Below the pieces are notes generated by a model. It was not told where the DNA came from. It was given only the letters and a program-made list of their open reading frames with translations, and searched no databases. The position numbers and the translations under genes were made by a program. From the NCBI GenBank assembly GCA_963989385.1, contig OZ022500.1:118027842-118091841 (forward strand): a stretch of 64,000 nt of DNA, read 5' to 3'. The stretch is from Ctena decussata. Lineage: Eukaryota; Mollusca; Bivalvia; Lucinida; Lucinidae. Positions 33,751 through 44,361 of this stretch are shown here, piece after piece (position 1 is the first letter of the stretch; each line of letters starts with the position of its first letter).

Positions 33751-34990
33751 ATGCCCAACTACAATATATTTGTTCTTAATTTATTTGTATTTTGTAATTT
33801 ATTTGAAGCTTTATTCAGAACAGGCTTGGAATGTTTGCTGAAGTGTAAATATAAAATAATATCTATGCATATAACACGTCGGCTGATAGTAAATATACAG
33901 TCAAACCAAGTATTTCGAGTAAGGTGCAGGCTTATGCAAATATATGCATAACTAAGGTATTTACCGAGTATTTCAGGAGACATAAATTGATGTCTATAAG
34001 GGCTAGATTCAATATCATTTGACAGCCCGCTCGAGGCAGAGTAAATGTAAAATAACACTAACGCATATTTCCATTCATAGTAAATTTGCTATAAAACCGA
34101 GTGTTTAACTCATGTGCAGGCTTATGCAAATATGCATAAAAGCAGATATTTACCGAATATTTGAAGATAGCTAAATGTAAGTAAATATGAGGGTTAGATT
34201 CAATATCATTTGACAGTCTGTTTGATGTAGCGTAAATATAAGATATTATTTACGCTTACGTCCATTCACAGTAAATATCATATAAAACCAAACGTTTAAC
34301 TCATATGTAGGTCTGGGCAAATGTATGCGTAAACGAAGGTATTTACCAACTTTTTGAGACGACATAAACAGTTGTTAATATAAGGGCTAGATTCGATATT
34401 GTTTGGCTTGCTATTCAAATACGAGTAAATATAGGGCAATATTTACATGTACGTCCATCCTCGGTGGCTAACCTGTAAATCCACAGATGTCAAAGGTTTT
34501 GTTGGGCCTATGCAAATGTATGGGTAAAACAATGCATTTACATATTATTTGCAGTACAATAAATAGGAGTAAATACCGGGTTATGTTTAAGATAATGTGA
34601 TGCCCTGTTCAAAGACGTGTAAATATAAGTCAATATTTACATATTATTTAACGTTAGTGCCATACCATTGTAAAAGCCGGCGCTTACGGTATTTACAAGG
34701 GCGTTCAAATATAAGCGTAAACATTTGTATTTAAGAAAGTGTACTAAAGTATAGACTCATTATCAAACGTATGCAACATTTGAATTATATTTCCTCATGT
34801 ATGTGAATGAATGTAAATATAGCGGTAACATTTGCAAGGTTTTGAAGTTATAATAAAAGTTAGCAAATAAATTACAGGTTTACCATTACGCGTCCAAGTA
34901 ATCAAACGTATAGTGCATATAACAGGCTGCGTTTGCGTTGATAGTGCATACCCTAGTAAATATGAGTAAAACGACCTTTTCATGCAGTGA
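33751..34990. repeat. AT-rich satellite with ~190-bp period and octamer motifs
   Basis: The landmark GTGCAGGCTTATGCAAAT and its variants recur near 33924, 34114 and 34305, a period of about 190 bp. Each is followed by TATTTACC and GGGCTAGATTCAATAT-like segments. More diverged units extend to about 34990. ATGCAAAT occurs at 33934-33941, 34124-34131 and 34510-34517. Confidence 0.7.
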
Positions 34991-35508
34991 AACAAAAGTA
35001 GTAATCTTTATTTGAGTCTCATCAATGTACATACATAAGACTAGCAAATTAAAATATTAAGAAATACAATGTACATTGCCACTCTTAAGAGAGTTATAAG
35101 AGACTAAAGCTATGCTATGCATTACTTATCACAAAATATACAACATAAAAGAGTGCACATATATGATACAACAATATAAAACTGGATTCCCCTTATCTAA
35201 AAAAAAATCATGCACCTAATGTAAAATATTGGTTCTTTTAACACAATCGTTAAAAGAAACAACATTCAACATAAAGAGATTATGATTAGCGGAAGCCATT
35301 CAGTCTTTAAAACACACATACCTACAAAATATGCAAAGACAATAATTTTAATCGCCGGCCGAAAATCCTTAAAAATATCTTCCTGTCCGCTGTATTTTGG
35401 ACCTTACAGAAACACTCTACATTGAGAGTCTCACCAAACGAACGAACTTTTCAGCAAATAGAAAATTAAAAGAAAAGTAGGATTTACCGTACTTATTACT
35501 TTTGTAAT

Positions 35509-36284
35509 TGTTACGACCTGGCGGAGGCAACAAAAAGATGGAAGTAAACCAGCAACAAGCCTGTTTTAAAACTTAACAAAATTTATTTACATGTACATCA
35601 AAATAAAACAGTCATTTGTTAATCAAGAAAATATGTAATTTACGATACCTTAAATTATCCTGAATGTCCCTCAAAATGTCCTGTTTAAAACACAAGTCCT
35701 TTCACAGTTTCTGATCCCAAATATTAGAGTCAGCAGAATATTTCTAATAATCCCAGAATGAAAGTCACAAAAATAATCCAATATATTTAAATTCCAGTAT
35801 AACTTATTTAACTATAGACTGGTGAAAGTGTTTACAAAGATGACTAAAGGAAGATGTGAGGTCTTTATATATTAGCTAGGAACATTCAGGAATTAACCAG
35901 TGATAGATTTTTCCAGACAGTTCTCAATTCTGACATAATTTTATACCAGAAGATTCTTAATGTTTACAAGAGAAATTTCTATTATTTTCTACATTACTAA
36001 AATTAGATATTCTAGAAAATTTTCGAAACATCTTGAAAGTTCTCAAAGTTTCCTGAAGCTTCCACAACATTCTTTTGACAATGGGGAGCAAATTCCAGAA
36101 CTTTCTAGACAATTCTTTCTGTTTCAGGAACATTCTAAAGATTCCCCAATTTTCCAGAATGTTCTAAAGTACAATGTAAACAACTTGTTTATTTCAAACC
36201 TAGTAAACATCTAAAAACTGCAAAATCATGGTAAAAGAAAATATTTACACCAAATTAAACACCATATTCATAACATAATGAACA
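35509..36284 (-). mobile_element. LTR (3' LTR) of a minus-strand retrotransposon
   Basis: Read on the - strand it begins TGTTCATTATG and ends CCAGGTCGTAACA, the usual TG...CA termini, and is 776 bp long. A polypurine tract (GTGGGGGTAGGGGTAGAG, 36285-36302 complement) lies directly upstream, as required before a 3' LTR. U3 carries a cluster of heat-shock elements, then a TATATAAAG box (35863-35871), then a candidate AATAAA (35582-35587). No matching 5' LTR or polymerase is seen in the window, and the flanks (GTAAT, CTCTA) do not match, so it is not a clean solo LTR. Confidence 0.65.
35880..36164 (-). promoter_or_regulatory. Cluster of five perfect heat-shock elements in the LTR
   Basis: Perfect three-unit sites (alternating TTC/GAA with 2-base gaps) lie at 35880-35892, 36050-36062, 36093-36105, 36123-36135 and 36152-36164. 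Two-unit sites are near 35949 and 36035. Such sites bind heat-shock factor trimers. The TATA box follows 9 bases after the last site. Confidence 0.75.
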
Positions 36285-36302
36285 CTCTACCCCTACCCCC
36301 AC

Positions 36303-37160
36303 ATTTATTACATGGCAATCATTTATATAAAAAGCTTAAAAAGATAATGTAATACATCCAGATAACTTGGATTTTGCTTGCACACAACAAATAAGCATAA
36401 TATGCATTGAAATAAATCATATTGGTAAGAAAGTTGCCATTTAATAAAATAAAAATTGAACAAGAAAAACTATAACATGAAATGTCATGTTATATTGGGC
36501 GTTTGATTTTACTTCTCAGTTTATGCAAGTTTATAGAAGTAAATGTCGCAATGATTGTTGAAATGAAACTTGAATCTCATTGCAGACTGATGAGGCTTCT
36601 TCCGTGTTGTTTTCGACCCCAACAAATTATCTTACTTCGATATAGCCACGCAAAAAACTTTAGTTTTTGGATGTATTAATTTTGTTAAAAATGACCACAG
36701 TAACATATCTTTGATCAGAAGATTTGTAAGCTAGTGCAGAATACTAGGCTTACACAATTTTTGACTTAAGACTTGCATTTTAAGAAAAATAAAATAAATA
36801 AATGAAACTGAGTAACCTTTTGTTCATTTTCTCTATTTTCTCTATATACTAATATTAAAGAATGATGCATGGTCATGTAAATCAGAACAATATTGACCGC
36901 GTTTAATGTAGACTAAAAGATATGCAAAAAGACCTTAGTGCAGCTAAATTGAACTATATGGACCTAACACCTTTAATTCAAAATAAAAATGCAAGGAAGG
37001 CAATAAAAATCGAAAAGTATCGATGTCCTACGATAGCCCAATTACATCTCTTATTTCACAATTCTGAATTTCGAATTCTGAATTCCAAAATGCGTAGTAC
37101 AAACTGAGTGATAAATCAAGATGAATGAGACTTATGTTAGTTGAAATGCAAATGACAATT
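36303..37160. other. Probable LTR-element interior or unique DNA; no gene
   Basis: If the LTR call is right, the adjacent part is the 3' end of the element interior, but no gag or pol similarity can be read. AT-rich. Confidence 0.3.
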
Positions 37161-37167
37161 GATTTTA

Positions 37168-37296
37168 GGCCCGATTTCACGTCACAGTTATAACTCGTAT
37201 TAACCAGTCCGTGGTCTATTTTACCGTAAGGCGCAATGTAAAATTTTGGTGTTCCGAATGCTAATCCATGTACTAAGTTTAACGTGAAATCGGGCC
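37168..37296. mobile_element. 129-bp TTA-flanked MITE, Harbinger-like
   Basis: The ends GGCCCGATTTCACGT and ACGTGAAATCGGGCC are perfect inverted repeats, flanked by TTA on both sides (37165-37167, 37297-37299). A 3-bp TTA duplication and GGCC-type ends fit the PIF/Harbinger superfamily. Confidence 0.75.
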
Positions 37297-37379
37297 TTAG
37301 TATATAAAAATCTGAATTAAATAATTTCACTAGAAAAAACAATGAACTATGTGAATATGCTGATCATTGTCGCGTGCAA

Positions 37380-37930
37380 AGGGACCTTCTATATCTAGTA
37401 TAGGTATATAAAATATCATATAAGAATCTAATATACTATATAAGATATCTAGTATAGGTATATAAGATTTCTTATTTGACTTTTCCATAAGACGCAATAC
37501 AATATATGTTATCTGATATAGCATTTAAGATGTCTTGTATCATATATAAGATATAATGTTTTGTAAGTCAGATATCGATATCAGATATGCTATCCTATAT
37601 AGGATGTGAGATATCTTATTTAAATATATAACATATCTGATATATCAGATATCTGATTTATTATATAAGATATCTTACATGCTATATAAGATATCTAATA
37701 TATAAGATATCTGATATATTATATCAGATATCTTATATGAAAAATTAAATAAGATGATAACTCATATCCTATATAAGATATCATTTTCTATATAAGATAT
37801 ATCCTGTATCAGATATCTTATAGAGGATATAAGATTTCGTATATGTTATATATCTTATATGTTATATTAGATATCTTAACTGGCATATTAGATATCTAAT
37901 TTACTATATAAGATATCTACTATGCATTAT
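37380..37930. repeat. AT-rich tract of TATAAGATATCT words
   Basis: Dozens of overlapping ATATAAGATATC, AGATATCT and TATATAAGATA words, nearly all self-complementary. No fixed period is apparent. Confidence 0.8.
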
Positions 37931-37959
37931 GATTAATAAAATGGCTTGCCATAGATATC

Positions 37960-38600
37960 ACTATACAGATTTGGATATATATCAAAAAGTAAAGTGGATA
38001 TGATTTCTCGATATCACAAATTCGATTTTTGTTTGATATCACTTATTTGATTTGGCGATATCAGTAATCTGAGTTTGTGATATCACTAATTCGTACAAAA
38101 TCGAATTTGTGATATCACAATGTCGATATTTTGTGATACCACTATTTCAAGTATGTGATATCACATGTGGTATCACATTATTTTCTGATTTCACTAACTA
38201 TTATGTGCTATCACTGACTCACCTGAGTGTCATAAACCATGTGTTATATTATGTTTACTAAATCGATTTAGTGAAATCACAAAATCGTTTTCGTAATATC
38301 GATTTCTTGATATCACTAGTTCGGAACGAATTACTGATCACAAACTCGATAGATATAGTGATATCATAAAATCGATTAAGTGATATCACAAAATTGAATG
38401 TGACATCACTAAATAGATGTTGTGATATACAAAATCGAATTAGTGATATCACAAAGTAGCTTTGCTCTCGTGTCATCACAAAATCAATTTTGTGATATCA
38501 CTTATTCTATTTTGTGGTATCATAATTGGATTTTGTGATATCACTCAATCGTACATATTTTGCGATATCACTTTTTCGATTTTATGGTATGTAGAAACAT
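37960..38600. repeat. GATATCAC / ATCGATTTTGTGATATC repeat tract
   Basis: Words such as TTTGTGATATCAC and AAATCGATT recur about every 20-35 bp in both orientations, many pairing into short hairpins. It adjoins the minisatellite. Confidence 0.8.
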
Positions 38601-40080
38601 GTCAATGAACATCAGTCTGATTTTTACCGGCTTAAATACAGTCACTGCACTACCTAGAACCATTTGGTTGAACATTTGTCTAATACCTCACCATCTCAGA
38701 CACATTCATCTCACCACCTGGAAACACATCAATGAAAACCAGTCAAATAACTATACCGCACTCCCTCTAAACATGTCAATTAATAATTAATAAATGTCTG
38801 ATACGTACTTGCTCAGATACACTAACCGCACTGCTAGCCGCAATGCCTACAAACATTTCGAAGAACACTTGTCTGATAGCAGCCTGCTCAAACACAATCA
38901 CCCCACTACCTAGAAACAAATTGATGAACACCGGTCTGATTCCTACTTGGTTAGACATGATCACTTCACTACCAAGAAAAATTTTGATGTACACCGGTCT
39001 GAATTTTACCTCTTTAGACAATTCACTGCACTACTTAAAAACATGTCAATGACTGGTGTTCATCAACGTGTTTCTAGGTAGTACACTGAGTTTGCCAAAG
39101 CAGGTAGGAATCAGTCAATTAATATATGTCTGATACGTACTTGCTCAGATACACCCACCGCACTTCCTTGAAACATTTTGAAGAACACTTGTCCGATACC
39201 GACCTGCTCCAACGCAATCACTCCGCTATCTTAAAACATGTTGAAGAAGAATGGTTTGATTCCTACTTGCTTAGACATGATCACTTCACTATCAAGAAAC
39301 ATGTCGAACACCAGTTTTATTTTACCTCTTTAGACAATTCACTGCACTACTTAGAAACATGTCGATGACTGGTGTTCATCATTTTGTTACTAGGTAGTGT
39401 GCTGAGTTTGTCAAAGCAGGTAGAAATCTGTCAGTTAACATATGTCTGATATGTACTTGCTCAGATACACTGACCGCACTAACTAGAAACATTCTGAAGA
39501 ACACTTATCTGATCCTGACATGCTCGAACACAATCAGCCCACTACCTAGAAACATGTCAATGAACACCGGTCTGATTCCTACCTGCTTATACATAATCAC
39601 CGCATTACCTAGAAACATGTCGATGAACACCAGTCTGATTTTACCCTCTTTAGACAATTCACCGCACTACCTAAAAACATGTCGATGACGTGTTCATCGA
39701 CATGTTTCTAGGTAATGCGGTGAATTTGTCTAAGCAGGTAGGAAACAGACCGATGTTCATCAACATGTTTTAAGGTAGGATGGTGAAGTTATTAGAGCGG
39801 TGTTCATCAGATTGTTTCTAAGTAGTGGGGTCAGTGTGTCTGAGAAGATAGGTTTCAGACAAGTGTTCATCCAAAATTTGGCAAATAGTTCTAGTTAATG
39901 CAGTGAGTGTGTCAAAGCAGTTAAGATAAGGAATCAGACCGGTGTTCATTGACATGTTTCTAGGTAGTGCGGTGAGTATGTCTGAGCAGACCGGTATTCA
40001 TCGATAAGTTTCTGGGTAATACAGGATGCATCTCTAAGCAGGTAGGAATCAGACCGGTGTTCATAGGTGTTATGCCGGTG
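38600..40080. repeat. ~60-bp minisatellite with higher-order units and an orientation switch
   Basis: The unit is roughly CACTACCTAGAAACATGTCA, then ATGAACACCGGTCTGATTCC, then TACCTGCTTAGACA. A higher-order repeat is marked by ATGTCTGATACGTACTTGCT at 38793, 39125 and 39442 (spacings 332 and 317 bp). After about 39690 the units run inverted (TGTTTCTAGGTAGTGCGGTG). Short inverted stretches also interrupt the forward array near 39052-39115 and 39365-39430. Confidence 0.85.
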
Positions 40081-40630
40081 TTAAGTGAGTCTGTCTCTGA
40101 ACTCACCAATATACCCCAAAACAACTCTTTCAACATCAGGATGAGTCAAAAGTGTAGCTAGTTTGGCCAGATGAGACCTTTATATAATATTTACCTTGTA
40201 CCCCATCCTGTTAATAATGAAGTTTTGAACCAAGTGTGGATGGATTGCAACTTAATAGTTTCATACTGAAAGAGCTTTTACTCTTGTTTCAAAGGGTACA
40301 ATATAGTAACCATGCCTGTAAATATGAATACAATATTAGGTATACTTTTCTAATAATATATTAAACAAAAGAAAAACTAATGTAACTGTCTGGAATTATC
40401 CTCGAAGGACTTAGCTCAAACCGCCGTATTGGTGACATTTACTTCCGCTTACACTGACAAATCCTTGCGTTTCGTTTTTTTTAGGCTGAGAAATCTGTTT
40501 GAATTTCAATAAATTCACGAACTAAACATTAAAGTTAAAGCCAGTGAGAATCACGAGTGTACAGTCTTATGTATCGGATTTTGTATTCAGATTCGTTCTT
40601 TCGTTTTGATACGGTGATCTCTCGATGAAA
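40081..40630. other. Intergenic, nothing recognised
   Basis: AT-rich with short frames only. Confidence 0.3.
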
Positions 40631-40644
40631 TCTAAATGAATATG

Positions 40645-40740
40645 GGTCGAAACGTCCTGAGACGAATCGTCCCGGGTTTTTGGCCTGTTTGGGACGAAAC
40701 GTCCTGGGACGAAACGTCCCTGGCGCGAAACGTCCCGATA
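40645..40740 (+). repeat. GGGACGAAACGTCC short repeats
   Basis: CGAAACGTCC or a close variant occurs about five times, several as the palindrome-like GGGACGAAACGTCC. It overlaps a short frame that is a by-product of the repeat. Confidence 0.75.
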
Positions 40741-40744
40741 CGGT

Positions 40745-41645
40745 CTCGAATATCTAGGTCACGGCTTAAATTTTGTTATGCGAGCTCAAATTCAACAATT
40801 AAATTCATCTTTCATGGACTGAATTATTATTTTTGATCATTAATAATTTAGTGGTATCAAGGTCGATTGAATATTGAGATAACGTTGTTCAAATCTCGTA
40901 ACGATGTTCACTAGGAAAATACGGAGATATTTCATCAGCTAGGTGGTCGACCGAAGTACTCTTCCAATCGGAATACACATACGCTCAAATAATCATCGTT
41001 TACTTTCCTTCCACTGTGCATATTAGTCTAGAAATATCTGTTATCGTCTTTTATATAAATTTATGTATTACATGGAGATACTCAGGTCTTAAACTTCTTA
41101 TATACGTTGACAAAATACCTAACTACTTTGTACATAATCATTCCGCGATGTAAACCGGCCAGGAGAAATATTGGTTCCAAGTCTACTTACATTTAAATAA
41201 AGAGGGGAACCTAACATTAACTGGGTCAATATTGACGTAACAACTCGTAACGTCGATTTCTGAATTCAATGGGACTCATTAACTACTAGTTAGACTAACT
41301 CTATAATAGAACTTCTAGGCTTAGAAACTATACATGACTCCTGTTTTTCTTAACTTCTACGCCCAGAAAAAATGAAAAAATCGTAATATTATTATTTTCC
41401 TTAAGCATGTTAAGTTTATGGCCAATTGTTAAACCCACACTAATAAAATGAGCCCAAAATGATATTCAAAACCACAAACTTTAGCCATTTCCTCACCAGT
41501 TAAAATAAAATATTGACTCTGGGGTAACTTCCATTTTTTTGCAAATACATCAAAATGGCGGAAAGGTCGCATATGTCTTTAAAACTTAAGAATGGACTTT
41601 GTATGATTTTTAAACAATTAATAGATTTTATATTCAGTGAATTCA
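40745..41645. other. Intergenic, nothing recognised
   Basis: AT-rich; no shared repeats seen. Confidence 0.3.
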
Positions 41646-41651
41646 GTGAGA

Positions 41652-41900
41652 AGCGCGGTGGCTTAGTGATTATTGCATTTGACTCTGAAGCCAGAGGTCG
41701 TGGGTTCGATTCTTACCCAGGGTGAAGTCTTCCTATGTCCGAATGCGTTTTTCTAGCATCATTTGCAGGGATGATGCTAACAAGTGTGCCGTTCTTTGGA
41801 TCGGGACGTTAACTGGAGGCCCCATGTGCAGGGAGAGTCATCCCCTATGCAGGTTTAATAAAGATTCTTACTGTAGCTACATGGCTATATGTAGGCTTTC
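41652..41900 (+). mobile_element. tRNA-derived SINE
   Basis: The head has an A-box-like TGGCTTAGTGATT (41659-41671) and a B-box GGTTCGATTC (41703-41712), the latter opening AGGTCGTGGGTTCGATTC-type sequence. A GC-richer body with GGGACGTTAACTGGAGGCCC follows. The frame across it is not a gene. Confidence 0.65.
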
Positions 41901-42510
41901 ATCCTGCAACACTGGAGTGTACAAAAGTACACCTACTCTGAAAAGAGGGTGTAGCAGTATATATAGAATTCAATATCATGTAGGACTGATTCAATGTTCT
42001 CGCCGAAAATTGCCGTGCAAAATGTTTGTAATTATAATTTATGTAGCAATATCGAGGACTAGCAAAAATGATATCAGATCAAAGGGAAACCATCACGATA
42101 CTTCATATGATAGTGCGCATGGTTTGGTGCTCATTAAGAACCACTTACATAATTTCGTTATTGTGCAGAGGACGGAAGAACACTGATAGAGTAACAAATA
42201 AAAGATTCAGATTCGTTATATAAGATTCATGTAGAAAGAGAACAGCTTATAAGTATGCTAAAATTTGCAACATATTGCTTTTGCGCTTATATCAATGGAG
42301 CGTATGTTGTCATTTCCAGTCATCTTGGTGAATATAGAACTTCAAAAGCATAAACGACAATCATGGAGATTTTCTGAAGCGATCCATAATGAAGGTGTAT
42401 GGGTACATCCCCATGCCCCCACCCTCCAACTTTTACAGCACATTTTTGTAACTTCCTGACCGGCTCCCCAGGGGGATATTCTTTCATTCAGTCTGATCAT
42501 GAGCAATATA

Positions 42511-42844
42511 AAGGATCTTACATTGAGTGCTCATGTATTATTGAATTTATTAAACGAGTTGGGGAAAAAGATAAGATGCGAGGCTATGCCGAGCATCTTA
42601 TCAGTTTTCCCCAACGAGTTCAATAAATTCAGTAATACAGGAGCACGAATGCAAGTTTCTGTTTATCATATGACACTAAAATCGCATTTTATTTGTAAAT
42701 TTTGCACTAAAACGTTATGATTTTGCCATTAGAAAACGTAACGTTCTTACGGACGTCAACGCATAACGTTACGATGTAATTTGCATATTTAATCCATTAG
42801 TGGATTATCATTTTAATGCATGACTTTATTACACTCTCAGATGT
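42511..42844. mobile_element. Hairpin element H3, copy A
   Basis: It shares GGATCTTACA, GCTCATGTATTATTGAATTT and the strong hairpin (ATTTATTAAACGAGTTGGGG and inverse), and ends TTATTACACTCTCAGATG. Other copies are at 51631-51996 and 57581-58064. Confidence 0.8.
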
Positions 42845-42849
42845 GTTGC

Positions 42850-43010
42850 CTATGCTGTTCTTTCCATCCATCAAGGTTTTTTTTCAGAGTATCAGATATG
42901 ATCCTTTCGATAAAAATGTTGAAGTGATCGGTGAGGGAAGGCATCCTTGCCTAACTCAAGATATTGTTCTGAACCCTCCTGTCGTGCTGCCAGTCATCTA
43001 AACTGCAGTA
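42850..43010 (-). pseudogene. LINE reverse-transcriptase fragment, inverted piece
   Basis: On the - strand a conceptual VRQGCL, NIFIERIISDTLKK order is readable (about 42970-42880), matching the block that precedes FADD in the LINE at 18782-20330. It lies opposite to the neighbouring + strand fragment. Confidence 0.55.
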
Positions 43011-43254
43011 ATACTCTTGTCATAGAGGTGCATGGCGCGAGATTTGTATTGATATAGTACTTCCTCATGGTACCAACAAGATTGAATGCTATACCTTGTC
43101 AAATTCTTTTTTCGTTTTCGTTAGTTTATACAAAATCAGTTTTAAAACCCTTTATATAGTTGAAGTACACTTAATTTTGAGACTGTGCCTGAAGATACTT
43201 CTGTGCTTCACAAGAAAGAGTCGATGCACGTTTCATATTGTGAAATAGAGCAGA

Positions 43255-44235
43255 GACTTATGATATGTTATAGTAATTGAGTTTTCTCGAAAGGATTACG
43301 TCTGATGCCGCTCTGGAAGATCTAGAAAACATACAGGAAATGTTATCAAAGGTGGCAGAACTTAAACCAATCTGCGGTCTGCCGATGATAATGATGCTCT
43401 TGCTGAGAGCAGAAACTAGAAACCCTAGCTGAAAGTCAACAAACCTACACAAGGTATGAAATAGAGATAAGTGTTGAGAAGACCAAACAGATGACAAACA
43501 ATGTCAATGGCATGTGACAAACAATGCAAATGGCATCTACAGGGAGATGAAAGTAAAAGGCCAGAAGTTGGGAACTGTAACAAGTTTCAAATACCTTGGA
43601 GCAATTGTCTTAAATGAGAGCTTCACACCTTAGGTTCTCTTGAGGGCTGTACAAGCCACCGTCGCTCTAACAAAGCTGAGGCTAATATTGAGTGACCAAA
43701 ATATCTCTTGGGACAAATAAGAAAAGCATGTGCTCCCTTATCATATCCATCTTTCTGCCTTTGAAACGTGAGCCTTGACAGCAAAATGGGAGATGGCCTG
43801 TGGAGTGAGATAGGCGGATGCCCAGGCTGATCTGAGTCTGTGATGGGCGCACAACCACATTGTTGGTTTTGTCGTGTCGCGGCTCACGTAACCAATAAGG
43901 ATTCTATTAATGTGTGATAAAGATCCTAGCAGTCACTGGAGAACATGAAGAACTCCTGCCTATGGTCAAGAAACTGAAACTGATATGGTTTGGCCACATA
44001 TCAAAGTCTTTACTTAGCAAAGATGATTAGAAAGTGCATAGTGAAAGGAAAAAGATGATATAGACAGACGAAGAGGTGGAAAAATAATATTAAAGAGAGG
44101 ACAAAAATGGACTTTGCCAGCACAAATAAGCAGCCAAAAATCGGACGGGGAGGAAAGTGATTGTTGCAAAGTCGACTGTGGTGACCCAATGACCGTTATA
44201 GGTTATGGGATAGAATAGATTGGAATATAAATGTA
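43255..44235 (+). pseudogene. Decayed LINE reverse transcriptase, copy 2
   Basis: It aligns by eye to LINE copy 1: the degraded catalytic block (LRSADDNDALAE, about 43375-43410), KVKGQKLGTVTSFKYLGAIV (about 43550-43610), and the 3' end ACCGTTATAGGTTATGGGATAG at about 44210. It has many stops. A half copy of the long-hairpin family (43812-43885) lies inside. Confidence 0.7.
43812..43885. mobile_element. Long-hairpin foldback family, copy 5 (right half only)
   Basis: AGGCGGATGCCCAGGCTGAT to TCGTGTCGCGGCTC is the right arm of the family. The left arm and central hairpin are missing. Confidence 0.8.
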
Positions 44236-44248
44236 AAACTTTTTCACT

Positions 44249-44361
44249 TGTAATTTATTGTTTGTTGGGATGTCTTTGTCAATCTTTCCCTTTGATGTTG
44301 GGGATAGGGTTTGGGATCTGATTCAGTCAGTTCCTGAAGTGTAGTTACTCTTTAAATTTAC
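44249..44361 (+). repeat. ~115-bp dispersed repeat at the end of LINE copy 2
   Basis: Nearly identical to 19822-19938. Here it lies just past the LINE 3' tail rather than inside the element. Confidence 0.8.

Noticed and set aside
35509..36284. Solo LTR
   Set aside because: The flanks do not match as a target duplication, and a polypurine tract adjoins the LTR start, so a 3' LTR of a larger element is favoured.
38600..40080. CRISPR-like array
   Set aside because: Units are contiguous and diverged, without constant repeats separated by unique spacers, and the genome is eukaryotic.
41722..42186. 154-codon + strand frame
   Set aside because: It starts inside a tRNA-derived SINE body and has no recognisable domain or splice context.
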